The translations under genes and the position numbers were made by a program. Under the pieces are notes generated by a model. The model made no database searches and was not told the origin of the DNA. It saw nothing but the letters and a program-made list of their open reading frames with translations. Below, one piece after another: positions 34,101 through 41,683 of a stretch of DNA of 43,927 nucleotides. Each line of letters opens with the position of its first letter. Position 1 is the stretch's first letter. This stretch comes from Deltaproteobacteria bacterium (GTDB taxonomy: Bacteria > Bdellovibrionota_B > Oligoflexia > Oligoflexales > Bog-1112). Location: contig JACPKR010000027.1 in the NCBI GenBank assembly GCA_016186945.1, forward strand, positions 1 to 43,927, read 5' to 3'.

Positions 34101-34341
34101 AGATGAAAGCTCCTACCGTCCCAACCTGGTCGTACGCCCCCACGTTTACCAAAGCTTCGCAGAGGTGATAGAAAGTCATAGTTTCCTCTGTGTCTCAGGA
34201 AAACTGGAACTTGTCGACAACGCATATAACATCATCGTCTCCCGCTTCCACGCACCGGAAGGATGGAAGGCGGAAGTCATCACCCTCCAGAAGCAAATGC
34301 AAGGTGCCGAGGAATTTGCCCTGAGCAGGAACTATTGCTAA
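31084..34341 (+). CDS. dnaE2: Error-prone DNA polymerase DnaE2 (ImuC)
   Basis: This 1085-residue C-family polymerase is of the DnaE2 type. The N-terminal PHP domain begins WLAHTNFSFLIGASHPHEM; several metal ligands are altered (ADYDGVYG instead of a TDH motif). The polymerase core has GQGRGSAANSA-like CQGRGSAANS and the catalytic PPDIDVDFEHERR acidic triad. GIHSGGFML, the DIEGLGFFKIDILALGML segment and GFSSYGFPESHAASFALLAY are DnaE2 hallmarks. A C-terminal OB-like region ends the protein. With ImuA and ImuB it carries out damage-induced mutagenic synthesis. ATG 31084 (AAGGTGG upstream) overlaps imuB by 17 nt; ATG 31060 is the alternative. Confidence 0.95.
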   Translation: MATLVDYGWVEWLAHTNFSFLIGASHPHEMIKQASEYAYKGLGIADYDGVYGIARAYRERRQACEALKLFYGSEIHLANDFQLPLLLQDTLVLFAQTHKGYFHLCRILNEAHRESKDKAFVTPETLLSLPVDDLVAFQPMRGLLRRHGPSPAWEARLGKLREHFHGRFYFLMSRHLNPSEDCWIAPTLTLAKKLASPVLLSQDSFFHDRPRKRLHDFMHAIRHNRTIEHVSEHLFVNSERCLHPLSYLEKLFGSFPFYEKALRASCDLAETFAFDLDELRYVYPKEMLPPAYSAQAYLEKLVWEGAHRIYGAELPEKTKKILDHELALVKILAFPDYFLTVWDIVKWARAQGILCQGRGSAANSAVCFVLGITSLDPETSELLFERFISLERGDPPDIDVDFEHERREEVIQYIYERYGRDKASMVCNVICFKSRGAIRFVGKALGVPEKLLDEGARLLRRRGLRQGGSDKALGKLASLQKPTENEAETLLNPHLLKLWGFLAEEIKGFPRHLGIHSGGFMLADKPLAWLVPTEPATMEGRTVIQWSKDDIEGLGFFKIDILALGMLTALRKSFALIREFYGHKIGLSQIPSDDLPTYRMIQNAETVGTFQIESRAQISFLPKHRPQHFYDLVVQVAIIRPGPIEGGMIHAYLNRRRGREAVVIPHPKLEAILGRTYGVPIFQEQVMRVAIAVGGFSPGEADELRKKIGAFTMKPDDVGPLLEKLQNGMRAHGIKEEFIASMCQHIQGFSSYGFPESHAASFALLAYASAYVKCHYPEAFLVAMLNSQPLGFYSIDTLIKTARHGDERGGVGVRPVCLRRSDWDATLEKDEKASRPFAVRLGLRLVRGLCEENVRNFLQKRTHLATNCGLEELLKLRCFSRLDWTALAAADAFHSWGIARRAAIWLAEAAPFCHYLEDEEREPAFAQESEWENVQGDYRALGTSLGTHPAKILREQAWVYPVPREQIVLGQDLLKLRSGSFVTIFGMVLVRQAPPTASGMLFITLEDESSYRPNLVVRPHVYQSFAEVIESHSFLCVSGKLELVDNAYNIIVSRFHAPEGWKAEVITLQKQMQGAEEFALSRNYC

Positions 34342-34343
34342 TG

Positions 34344-34505
34344 TTTGAGAAAAAGAATTTGTGGAGAGGACCTTTTTTGAAAAAAAGTCCCCCTCCACGC
34401 CTCCCCCCAAAAAACTTTAAATATTGAAGTTTTTAAAAAGGGGTTTGGGGAAATAACTTTTTTCAAAAAGTTTGTCCCCAAATTGATTATCTTGAATACT
34501 ATAAA
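34344..34505 (-). repeat. Family B multi-hairpin repeat, copy 2
   Basis: Full copy, inverted relative to the other three. It starts 3 nt after the dnaE2 stop with TTTGAGAAAAAGAATTTGTG and ends TTGAATACTATA, 3 nt before the convergent stop at 34508. It fills the whole intergenic gap. The stem GTGGAGAGGACC...CCCTCCAC is nearest to dnaE2. Confidence 0.9.
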
Positions 34506-34507
34506 AT

Positions 34508-36508
34508 CTAAAACTCCCTGAAGCACTCGTTATCCTTCAAGAAACGGTCAAGAGCTTCTTTCTGAACTTTACGTTCCTGAATCTGTAACAAGATCATACC
34601 GAAATTCTTTCCCTTCTTTTGCAATTCGTCGATCTTGGTATTGTTACCCTTAAGACCACCCACAATTTGTTTGCGAGCCATGTCCGTTGTTTGCATCGAG
34701 CGGTGAATCTTTCTCTGATAAGACGCTGAGATCGGGAAAAGATGAATCGCCCACAAATATTTTGCCGTCTGCGAATGGATGATCCCCCGGTTTGTGTCGA
34801 AAAAATCCATGAAAACTTCCGCACTGGCATTTGCCTGGTCCCAGGCGATTTTCAGATGTCTTGCGTCCCGACAGGCTTCGCCGAGACTGGAATGTGCGAT
34901 GTTTTCAAGAGCACCAGGGTACTGCCCCATGAACTTCCTCATATTCTTGTCAAACAGTTTCGCGTTTTTCTCACTGTCCTTGCGGAGAAACTTTAAAAAC
35001 GACCAACCGATGTGGCCAAAGACGATTTCAGTTATAAACTGATATTCCTTAAGCACATCGTAGCTTGGTCCCGATTCGGGGTTGTCCTTTCCCATCCCCA
35101 CATCAAGCTGTTTGATCTTTAGAATTTCAATCTGTTTGGCCAACAAGGCGAGAGTCTCTCGAAATCTCTTTTCCGTGCTCTGGAAGATATCAGACGATTT
35201 CTCTAGGTAAACCTGATTGGTCAGATTATCTCGCAGGTTCTTTATGGCTCCAAACTTTGCCTGCTCTTCGAGCAGAGATGTTTTCACGGCCTCTGAAAGG
35301 CCCCAGAGCCGCGTCATGAGCGGCCTTTGGAAGCGTCGTTCAAATTCTTCGTCGTCGATCCCTAGGAAAAAAGGGAGCTTCTCATCCACGAAGGGTTTCA
35401 GAAGTATTGTCAGATCGTCCTTAACGGGAACATCGTCCTTCAGTGCCTCCACGTTTTCCAAAAGGAACTTCGCATGTTTCTGCATGAGAAGGGTGAAGCG
35501 CTCACGCTCGATCCGTGTCTCCTTCTTGCGAGCAAGGCTCCCCTCGATCTCAATCACGCGATCATAGAGAGACAGCCAATCAGGCCCCCTTTGTGCGACG
35601 ACAAACGTTCTCTCCCGCACATTTTCAAGAACTGCAAATTCCTTCCTTTCCCTGAGAAAGTCTTCGAATTCCCTGGACAAGCCCTCGAAATATCCTTTTG
35701 CGGTCTCTATAGTTCCCTCGATCTCTGCACTGGGCATTGAGAAAAAATGGCATCCGTCCAGTTCGTTACGAATTTTGAAGAAAAGGCAGTTGAGTTCCTG
35801 AAACTGACGCCTGTCGTTTTCGTTGTCCCAGTCAAAGTTAGACTGCATGAGGGCCGAGATAACTTTCAACACTGACCCCAGACCAAGACCTGCTGCAGCG
35901 ATCCCAATCCCTGCTTGTGTCGGCACAAGGAGGCCCATTTGTCCCACGCTGAGAGAGACGTTACCGACCATGGAAAGCATCCCACGTTTACGCAGATCAT
36001 CGCTGCACTGTTCGTCTTTCGCAACTTCGTTAAGTTGGCTCATGATCGTTTGGGTTCTCGTAGCAAGAGCGCTATTCTCTGCAACGATGTCATCTGGCGG
36101 CGGGGGCCTGAAAAGCGAGGCAGAGACCCCGCTTCCGTTGGCCGCGAATGGCGCGACATAGGGACTTGTTCCGTAACGGACTTTCATCATGAAGGCCATG
36201 TTCATATTGGCGAGCATTTCCGACAAGCCGTTGACAAGCTCACCATGATGATCCTTGCAGAGACCGATCTTCAGCCCGTTTGACACAATTTTGAGTGACT
36301 CTACAAGATCTGTATATCTTGTAGACTGCAAAGGACAGGTCCGTTCGGCGAAAAAACGCTGTCGCTCAAGAAATTTCGCAAGTCCTGGATTTTCTAGAAC
36401 CGTCCATTTCAAAGGATCAGGGAAAGACCTGGCATCTATAGCGAACCGGCTGATCTCGGCACGGAGGGAGGGAAGCAGGAAGAATGTAAGAAAAGCGAGT
36501 CGCCCCAT
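34508..36508 (-). CDS. Large exported helical protein, unknown
   Basis: This 666-residue protein has a signal peptide (MGRLAFLTFFLLPSLRA). The mature protein is mostly helical with coiled-coil-like stretches. A hydrophobic, Gly/Ala-rich segment (VGQMGLLVPTQAGIGIAAAGLGLGSVLKVI, about residues 170-200) could span a membrane or insert into one. Cys are few (ERTCPLQ, LCKDHH, DEQCSDD, LNCLF, DGCHF). AAGGAGG is 2 nt from ATG 36511 and 5 nt from ATG 36508, so the second ATG is preferred. The family is not recognised; the hydrophobic-hairpin-in-coiled-coil layout recalls pore-forming or secreted effector proteins, but this is weak. Confidence 0.7.
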   Translation of the reverse strand: MGRLAFLTFFLLPSLRAEISRFAIDARSFPDPLKWTVLENPGLAKFLERQRFFAERTCPLQSTRYTDLVESLKIVSNGLKIGLCKDHHGELVNGLSEMLANMNMAFMMKVRYGTSPYVAPFAANGSGVSASLFRPPPPDDIVAENSALATRTQTIMSQLNEVAKDEQCSDDLRKRGMLSMVGNVSLSVGQMGLLVPTQAGIGIAAAGLGLGSVLKVISALMQSNFDWDNENDRRQFQELNCLFFKIRNELDGCHFFSMPSAEIEGTIETAKGYFEGLSREFEDFLRERKEFAVLENVRERTFVVAQRGPDWLSLYDRVIEIEGSLARKKETRIERERFTLLMQKHAKFLLENVEALKDDVPVKDDLTILLKPFVDEKLPFFLGIDDEEFERRFQRPLMTRLWGLSEAVKTSLLEEQAKFGAIKNLRDNLTNQVYLEKSSDIFQSTEKRFRETLALLAKQIEILKIKQLDVGMGKDNPESGPSYDVLKEYQFITEIVFGHIGWSFLKFLRKDSEKNAKLFDKNMRKFMGQYPGALENIAHSSLGEACRDARHLKIAWDQANASAEVFMDFFDTNRGIIHSQTAKYLWAIHLFPISASYQRKIHRSMQTTDMARKQIVGGLKGNNTKIDELQKKGKNFGMILLQIQERKVQKEALDRFLKDNECFREF

Positions 36509-36577
36509 CATGGCCTCCTTGCAAAGAGTTCCCTCTGATTTTGGCAGGATCTTAATGAAGGGAATCTAAGGGTCGCT

Positions 36578-36743
36578 TTAGTATTCAAGATAATCAACTT
36601 GGGGACAAACTTATTGAAAAAAGTTATTTCCCCAAGCCCCTTTTTAAAAACTTCAATATTTAAAGTTTTTTGGGGGGAGGTGTGGAGGGGAACTTTTTTT
36701 CAAAAAAGGTCCTCTCCACAAATTCTTTTTCTCAAAGATTATA
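36578..36743 (+). repeat. Family B multi-hairpin repeat, copy 3
   Basis: From TTAGTATTCAAGATAATCAA to CTCAAAGATTATAG. The right end is about 20 nt from the stop of the minus-strand membrane/HAMP gene. With flanks it occupies the 253-bp gap between two minus-strand genes. Confidence 0.9.
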
Positions 36744-36761
36744 GAGCAAGATACCCTGTCG

Positions 36762-37277
36762 CTAGAGATGCTCATCAAGGAGCGTGTTGAGAGTAGCAGA
36801 CGCCTGGCGTAGCTCCTCGGAAGCTTCGGTCACGTGCATGCGTCGTAGGCGGTTGCCTTGCCGCCACTCATTGAGGATCAGGCACATCTCGGATACGGGC
36901 GTGATGTTGCGCCTCAAGATTTGTCCTTCTAGCAATTTTCCCAGCAAAAAACCCAAAAGAGCGAGGAAAACAATAGCCCATGCGCCCCCCGTTGCAAAAA
37001 GTCTAGCCTCATGGAGATCTTCCTTCATGGCGGCATCTAGAGACCGCAAGTTCTGCAAGTTTTTGGTTAACAAACCCAGCGTGTTAGAATCCGCTTTTTC
37101 ATCTTTGCTAACAACAGAGACCATCTCCTCCACGATCTCCATAATCATTCTGTCTTTCTCAGAAAGATCGGATATGGCTGGTGTCATACGTTCAAGAAGA
37201 AAAACGCACGAAATCCCGACTATGAAATTTATACCGAGGACAAAATTCATCCCCCGTTTGAAGTGTTTTTCCAGCAT
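36762..37277 (-). CDS. Two-TM sensor-like protein with HAMP-like tail and no output domain
   Basis: This 171-residue protein has TM1 (NFVLGINFIVGISCVFLL), an extracytoplasmic helical segment of about 65 residues, TM2 (GGAWAIVFLALLGFLLGKLL) and then a HAMP-like helix pair (RNITPVSEMCLILNEWRQGN...ASEELRQASATLNTLLDEH). This is the front end of a chemoreceptor or sensor kinase, but it stops with no kinase, cyclase or signalling domain. GGGAGG is 4 nt before ATG 37277, which decides the start; upstream in-frame ATGs lie in repeat. A truncated receptor or a small regulatory partner are both possible. Confidence 0.7.
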   Translation of the reverse strand: MLEKHFKRGMNFVLGINFIVGISCVFLLERMTPAISDLSEKDRMIMEIVEEMVSVVSKDEKADSNTLGLLTKNLQNLRSLDAAMKEDLHEARLFATGGAWAIVFLALLGFLLGKLLEGQILRRNITPVSEMCLILNEWRQGNRLRRMHVTEASEELRQASATLNTLLDEHL

Positions 37278-37290
37278 GTGTCCTCCCATT

Positions 37291-37440
37291 GTAATGTGTA
37301 AGCCACTTGGGGCAAGAAAGTTCTTTCCCCCACCCCTTTTCAAAAACTTCAATATCTAAAGTTTTTTGGGGGGAGGCGTGGAGGGGAACTTTTTTTCAAA
37401 AAAGGTCCTCTCCACAAATTCTTTTTCTCAAAGACTATAT
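37291..37440 (+). repeat. Family A left terminus fused to family B copy 4
   Basis: GTAATGTGTAAGCCACTTGG then GGCAA (37291-37315) is the family A terminus. It runs directly into a family B element lacking its left third (CCACCCCTTTTCAAAAAC...CTCAAAGACTATA). The right end supplies the TGA stop of the minus-strand KtrA-like gene. It fills the gap between 37277 and 37428. Confidence 0.87.
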
Positions 37441-38093
37441 GTACTCAAAAGTTTTTCAATCTTACCGGGAGGCGACACAACGATTAGAATATCTCCGTCG
37501 TGTATGATTTCGTCTGCTCGGGCAAGTTTCACCGTTCCCGAAGCAGCGGAGCGGACTGCGATCACGGTAATTCCATAGTTGCGCCTGAGATCCAAGTCGA
37601 TCAGCGACTTTTTCCAGAACCGATCAGGCGCCTTGAATTCGGTGACGGTAAGGTCAGAACCCAGCGACATTTCGGCCAGAATGTTCTCACTCATGATACG
37701 ATTGGCAAATTTTGCACCGAAATCCCACTCGGGGTTGATGACTTCATCCGCACCGACCAGTTTCAAAATCCTAGAGTGCAAATCATCGTTCGCCCTTGCA
37801 ATCACTCGCTTTGCCCCCATCTGCTTGAGAAGGGCCGTGCAGATGATAGCAACCTCCTTTGATTGATCCCCGGTCGCGCAGACACAGACATCCCTGCTTC
37901 CAGGATCGAGCTGAGCGAGAGCCTCGCCTTCCGTCGCGTCGAAGCAAAAAACCTGTGAAGAATACTGAGAAGCGATTTGGACTTTCTCTTTGTTCTTGTC
38001 TATGGCAATCAGTTCGGTCTCAAGACTGGAAAGCGCTTTCAGAAGCCCGAGTCCGAACTGACCGAGACCTATGACCACGATCTGCTTTTTCAC
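37428..38093 (-). CDS. ktrA: K+ uptake regulatory subunit, TrkA/KtrA (RCK) family
   Basis: This 221-residue cytoplasmic RCK protein has an N-terminal Rossmann domain with nucleotide-binding GLGQFGLGLL and acidic D32 (AIDKNKEKV), then DATEGEAL and an RCK_C domain (about 135-221). It gates the adjacent membrane subunit (19 nt downstream in genome order, same strand) in response to nucleotides. The single-RCK length matches KtrA and not the double TrkA. The last codon and stop lie in a family B repeat. Symbol is by family. Confidence 0.9.
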   Translation of the reverse strand: MKKQIVVIGLGQFGLGLLKALSSLETELIAIDKNKEKVQIASQYSSQVFCFDATEGEALAQLDPGSRDVCVCATGDQSKEVAIICTALLKQMGAKRVIARANDDLHSRILKLVGADEVINPEWDFGAKFANRIMSENILAEMSLGSDLTVTEFKAPDRFWKKSLIDLDLRRNYGITVIAVRSAASGTVKLARADEIIHDGDILIVVSPPGKIEKLLSTYSL

Positions 38094-38112
38094 TCAACCC
38101 TCCTTGTTGCGC

Positions 38113-40155
38113 CTACACAACCGTTACTTCTTCTTCCGGCACAACCCATTTTAAAGTCGCAACGCGCTGAGATAGAAAAACGATGACAGAAAGAGAACCG
38201 ACCCGACCCACGAACATGCAGATGATGATGATGATTTTTCCTACCTGATCAAGCTGGGCTGTTCCACCAAGAGAAAGTCCGACTGTACTCAATGCAGAAA
38301 CAACCTCGAATAAGGCCACAATTGGTCTCATGTCCTGCGTTGCGAGTAGGGCAATGCATGCAATCAAACCAGACAACATAGCAAAAGCGGCAATCGTCGC
38401 TGCTCGATAAACCGTTCTCTCGGGAATACGTCGGTTAAACGCTATCACTTTAGCATGCCCTTTCACGACACTGACCATGGTCATGAAAAATACCATAAAG
38501 GTTGTAACGCGAATCCCCCCTGCTGTTCCTCCCGGCGCACCTCCTACAAACATCAGAGCTATGGAAATAAAAACCGATGCAGATGACAACAGCGACTGAT
38601 CCACCGTATTAAACCCTGCAGTGCGAGTGGTCACCGACTGGAACCAGGCGTTATTCAACTTCTCCCAGAAACCAAGATGCGCGAACGCCTGATTCCACTC
38701 CAAAAATGTAAAAAAGAACATTCCTGATAGAAGTAGAATGAGAGTCCCCAAAATGATAAACCGAGCCTGTAAAGGAATGGCGGACCTTCGATGAAGGAAC
38801 GGAAGCGTAATGATAAAGGCAGGAGATAGCCCACCTGCAATGACCAGCAACGCTACACTGTGAAGGATAACAGGATTGCCCTGAAAACGAATCAAGTTAT
38901 CTGAGAATAAAGAGAAACCAGCATTGCAAAAAGCTGAGATAGAGGTGAAAAGCCCTCGCCAAAAGGCCAAACCAAGACTATCCCCTTCCTGAAGAAAAGC
39001 CAGGGAGAGAACAAGTGTCCCCATAAGTTCAAAAAACACGGTCACCTGTATGATCCGCTTAAGAATGCTACCCACAGCCCCCTTTTGCTTTTGTCCCATA
39101 GCTTGAGTGACCGCAATCTCCTCCCTGACACTGAGTCTGCGCCCTATCAGAGCACTGGCAAGAGCAGACAAAGCCATGATTCCCAGCCCCCCCAACTGGA
39201 TGAGGATGAGCACGAAAACCTGACCGAGGGCACTCAAATCTTGTGGTGTATCGACAACAATCAAGCCTGTGACACATACAGCACTGACCGCAGTAAAAAC
39301 AGCGTCGATCATTGCCATACCACTCGGCAAGACTGAACTCGCGGGAAGAACAAGCAGAATCGAACCAATCGTACACAAAAAGAGAAACGTGAGGATGATA
39401 GCACCCTCAGGATGGCGAAAAAGGGAGTCGAGAAGCTGATGCACAGATTTCAACACGGTCGATCGGTAGAAGGCAAGCATAACCCCCGGAAAGGTGAACA
39501 CAACGGAGTACAAACTGAGCACATCCAAGGGCCTGTCAAACTCAAATAGGGTATAACCAAAGAAAGGAAGTACAAAAATCACTAAGCTTAACCCAAGCAT
39601 CTTCGGATGTCCAAACACCGCAGCAAAGTAGACGAATACTAGAAACGCAATGACATTGGCACCAAGACTGGCCCATAGGAAGCTCGGTGAGCCACCTATA
39701 TGAAAGAGGAACACTGCCAACCATATGCCTATAGCAAGCGTTGAGTTAGGAATGAGTATAGAAAGCCAAAGGTCTTCCGAACGCGATAAATTCTGCCTGC
39801 CCGCCTGCCAATGCCGGTGGGAAAGAATCCAACTTGTGATCCCAATATAGGAACTGAGAACAAATAATCCCAGAGTCGGACTCATTATGAGATGATTGGA
39901 AATGTTTCCCAACCAGAGAGTCAAGCTTCCAACGCTCAGAACCTTAAAAAGAAAGGTGCTATAAAAAAGACTGAGACCCCCCAAAAAAGCCAGGATAGCT
40001 ACGGAAATATTGACCAAAACTTCCCATACGACCACCGACGCCATATAAGGAGCTTTCTGACTGAGAAGCTCGGAGGCTATAAGGAGAAGAGGGCCTAGCT
40101 GCCATAACATTCCCACAAGGGCAGGATGATAGTGGGAACGCAGTATGTTTTTCAA
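38113..40155 (-). CDS. ktrB: K+ transporter membrane subunit, KtrB/TrkH family, with N-terminal extension
   Basis: This 680-residue membrane protein contains the four pore loops of the TrkH/KtrB superfamily: AVCVTGL, AFCNAGFS, TTRTAGFN and ALSTVGLS. The Gly of each loop forms the K+ selectivity filter. GGAPGGTAGGIRVTTF before the last unit is typical. The KtrB core is about 440 residues; the extra about 220 residues at the N-terminus add roughly six or seven hydrophobic helices that I cannot assign, so this is a longer subtype. It is first in an operon with ktrA. Confidence 0.9.
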   Translation of the reverse strand: MKNILRSHYHPALVGMLWQLGPLLLIASELLSQKAPYMASVVVWEVLVNISVAILAFLGGLSLFYSTFLFKVLSVGSLTLWLGNISNHLIMSPTLGLFVLSSYIGITSWILSHRHWQAGRQNLSRSEDLWLSILIPNSTLAIGIWLAVFLFHIGGSPSFLWASLGANVIAFLVFVYFAAVFGHPKMLGLSLVIFVLPFFGYTLFEFDRPLDVLSLYSVVFTFPGVMLAFYRSTVLKSVHQLLDSLFRHPEGAIILTFLFLCTIGSILLVLPASSVLPSGMAMIDAVFTAVSAVCVTGLIVVDTPQDLSALGQVFVLILIQLGGLGIMALSALASALIGRRLSVREEIAVTQAMGQKQKGAVGSILKRIIQVTVFFELMGTLVLSLAFLQEGDSLGLAFWRGLFTSISAFCNAGFSLFSDNLIRFQGNPVILHSVALLVIAGGLSPAFIITLPFLHRRSAIPLQARFIILGTLILLLSGMFFFTFLEWNQAFAHLGFWEKLNNAWFQSVTTRTAGFNTVDQSLLSSASVFISIALMFVGGAPGGTAGGIRVTTFMVFFMTMVSVVKGHAKVIAFNRRIPERTVYRAATIAAFAMLSGLIACIALLATQDMRPIVALFEVVSALSTVGLSLGGTAQLDQVGKIIIIICMFVGRVGSLSVIVFLSQRVATLKWVVPEEEVTVV

Positions 40156-40482
40156 TATAACGCCCCTAAATTATTGCCTATCTGTGCTTAGATATTTTAC
40201 TTTGCAAAGGGAGTGAAGCAAAGGAAAAGCTAGGCCATTAGATAAGCCGCTAGTTTTAGGGGCTATTTTGACCGACATCCGCGCAAAAAAAATGTTGTTT
40301 CGTGGAAATCCCTACTGTATGCTCTCCTCATCCTTTTAAAAGAAGGATAGTTGGCTAAGGGTAGAGTTCTTGAGAACCTTGTCGAGTTTAGCTTGGTTGT
40401 GTTACCGCTTGAACCCGCTTTCTTCAGAAACCGGAGCAGTTGCTCCCTACCTATTTTTTAAGTTTTTTTCTTGTAAGGATTC
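40156..40482 (+). promoter_or_regulatory. Long structured leader upstream of the RRM protein gene
   Basis: This 327-bp gap before the RNA-binding protein gene contains several small perfect hairpins: ATCCTT/AAGGAT (40330-40348), GTTCTTGAGAAC (about 40365-40378) and GGAGCA/TGCTCC (40433-40446), then a T-run (about 40452-40470) and AAGGA before the start. The pattern suggests a long 5' leader, possibly with post-transcriptional or temperature control. No clear promoter was found. The left part, near the divergent ktrB start, shows nothing recognisable. Confidence 0.4.
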
Positions 40483-40836
40483 ATGAAAATGGAAAAGAAG
40501 ATCTACGTTGGTGGTTTGTCGTACAGCACCACTGAACAAACGCTCTACGAAATGTTTGCCCGCATCGGCAATGTTGAGTCGGTTAAAATCATAACCGATC
40601 GCGACACAGGCCGAAGCAAAGGTTTTGCTTTCGTAGAAATGGCCTCTGGAGAAGAAGCACAATCAGCTATCGACAAGTACAACGGCACCGAACTCGACGG
40701 TCGTCGCCTTCTCGTTAACGCAGCGAAACCACAAGCTCCTCGCAGTAACCGCACTGGTGGCGGCGGCGGCGGTGGTGGTGGCCGAAGCAGCTGGGGTGGA
40801 AATGGCGGCGGTGGAAACCGTGGCCCACGCTGGTAA
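40483..40836 (+). CDS. RRM-type RNA-binding protein with Gly-rich tail
   Basis: This 117-residue protein has one RNA recognition motif (about 5-82) with RNP2 IYVGGL (7-12) and RNP1 KGFAFVEM (46-53), then a Gly/Arg-rich tail (GGGGGGGGGRSSWGGNGGGG). It closely resembles the small Rbp proteins of cyanobacteria and many proteobacteria, often cold-induced. It binds RNA in the cytoplasm; targets unknown. ATG 40483 is 3 nt from AAGGA, while ATG 40489 has better spacing. A strong terminator follows. Confidence 0.93.
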   Translation: MKMEKKIYVGGLSYSTTEQTLYEMFARIGNVESVKIITDRDTGRSKGFAFVEMASGEEAQSAIDKYNGTELDGRRLLVNAAKPQAPRSNRTGGGGGGGGGRSSWGGNGGGGNRGPRW

Positions 40837-40884
40837 AAAGACCCAAATGTAGCCAACACAACGAAATTGTTTTGAGCTAAATTG

Positions 40885-40917
40885 AAAAGCCAGGTTGGAA
40901 ACGACCTGGCTTTTTTT
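40885..40917. terminator. Bidirectional rho-independent terminator
   Basis: AAAAGCCAGGT (40885-40895) and ACCTGGCTTTT (40904-40914) form a perfect 11-bp stem with the loop TGGAAACG and a 7-T run. It serves the RRM gene on plus and can serve the convergent gene at 40933 on minus. Confidence 0.88.
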
Positions 40918-40932
40918 CTTTGTTTAGGAAGC

Positions 40933-41592
40933 CTATCGGGGCGACATGTGTGGTGTAATTCTTCCTGTCCCATCGACAGAGTAAACACTGCCGAGAGTGG
41001 TTCCGCGACGCTGCACAAACCACAAGTTCCCATCGAACTTTGTTCCAAAAATACCCGCTAGTTCAGAGGGTGACTTTCCCTCTAGTCGCCCTTGTGAAAA
41101 GTCGATAGCCCTGCGCACTTCCGAAGCAGGATGGAATTTCCCACGGATGGGGAGGGCCCCGGGCTTGACTGGACTGTTCATCCCTGCTTGTAGCCGAATA
41201 ATTTTTTTAGAAAGGTTCATCGCATCAAGCGGAGAGATCGCTCTTCCCCCCCGCCACATGTCCCCGGCCAAATTCAACCCCTCTATTTCCCCAAACTCCG
41301 CTTTGAAATCCTGGTCGTTCATGACCAGGAAGAAGTCTTCTGTAAGATCGTCTTCTTTCTTAATTTCAGCAGCTTCAGCCGAACCTTGATTGTCTTCTTG
41401 TGGAATTACGGGTTCAGAGGATGGAAGGTTTTCACTTGCGTTTTTGTCAGTTTCCTCACTTGGAGCTAACGCAGACACTGGTTTCTGGACGGCTGTCTTG
41501 GGAGCAGGCTTTTGAAGCTTCGTGGCCCCTTCCTGATAGCAAGCGGAAGTTAAGAAAAGAAACATAATTAGGTTTAGGTTAGTGGCATTCAC
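40933..41592 (-). CDS. Putative lipoprotein, unknown
   Basis: This 219-residue protein starts at GTG 41592 with GAGGG 5 nt upstream. The signal sequence NATNLNLIMFLFLTSAC has a good lipobox (TSAC). The next 70 residues are a low-complexity Pro/Ala/Glu linker, typical of surface lipoproteins that cross a layer. The folded C-terminal part (about 90-219) includes FKAEFGEIEGLNLAGDMWRGGR and a repeated-looking FHPASEVRRAIDF segment. No domain recognised. ATG 41565 would remove part of the signal peptide; GTG 41625 lacks a spaced SD. Confidence 0.65.
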   Translation of the reverse strand: MNATNLNLIMFLFLTSACYQEGATKLQKPAPKTAVQKPVSALAPSEETDKNASENLPSSEPVIPQEDNQGSAEAAEIKKEDDLTEDFFLVMNDQDFKAEFGEIEGLNLAGDMWRGGRAISPLDAMNLSKKIIRLQAGMNSPVKPGALPIRGKFHPASEVRRAIDFSQGRLEGKSPSELAGIFGTKFDGNLWFVQRRGTTLGSVYSVDGTGRITPHMSPR

Positions 41593-41683
41593 AGTTTCCC
41601 TCTGGGCGAATTTCACGAGTTCCACTCTTTAGTTTATATGAAGCAGGTGCAAAAAGTAACCCGTAGGCTGCACGAGAGATTTC

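Noticed and set aside
40739-40836. The GGCGGCGGCGG tract as a microsatellite.
   Set aside because: It encodes the normal Gly-rich tail of the RRM protein.
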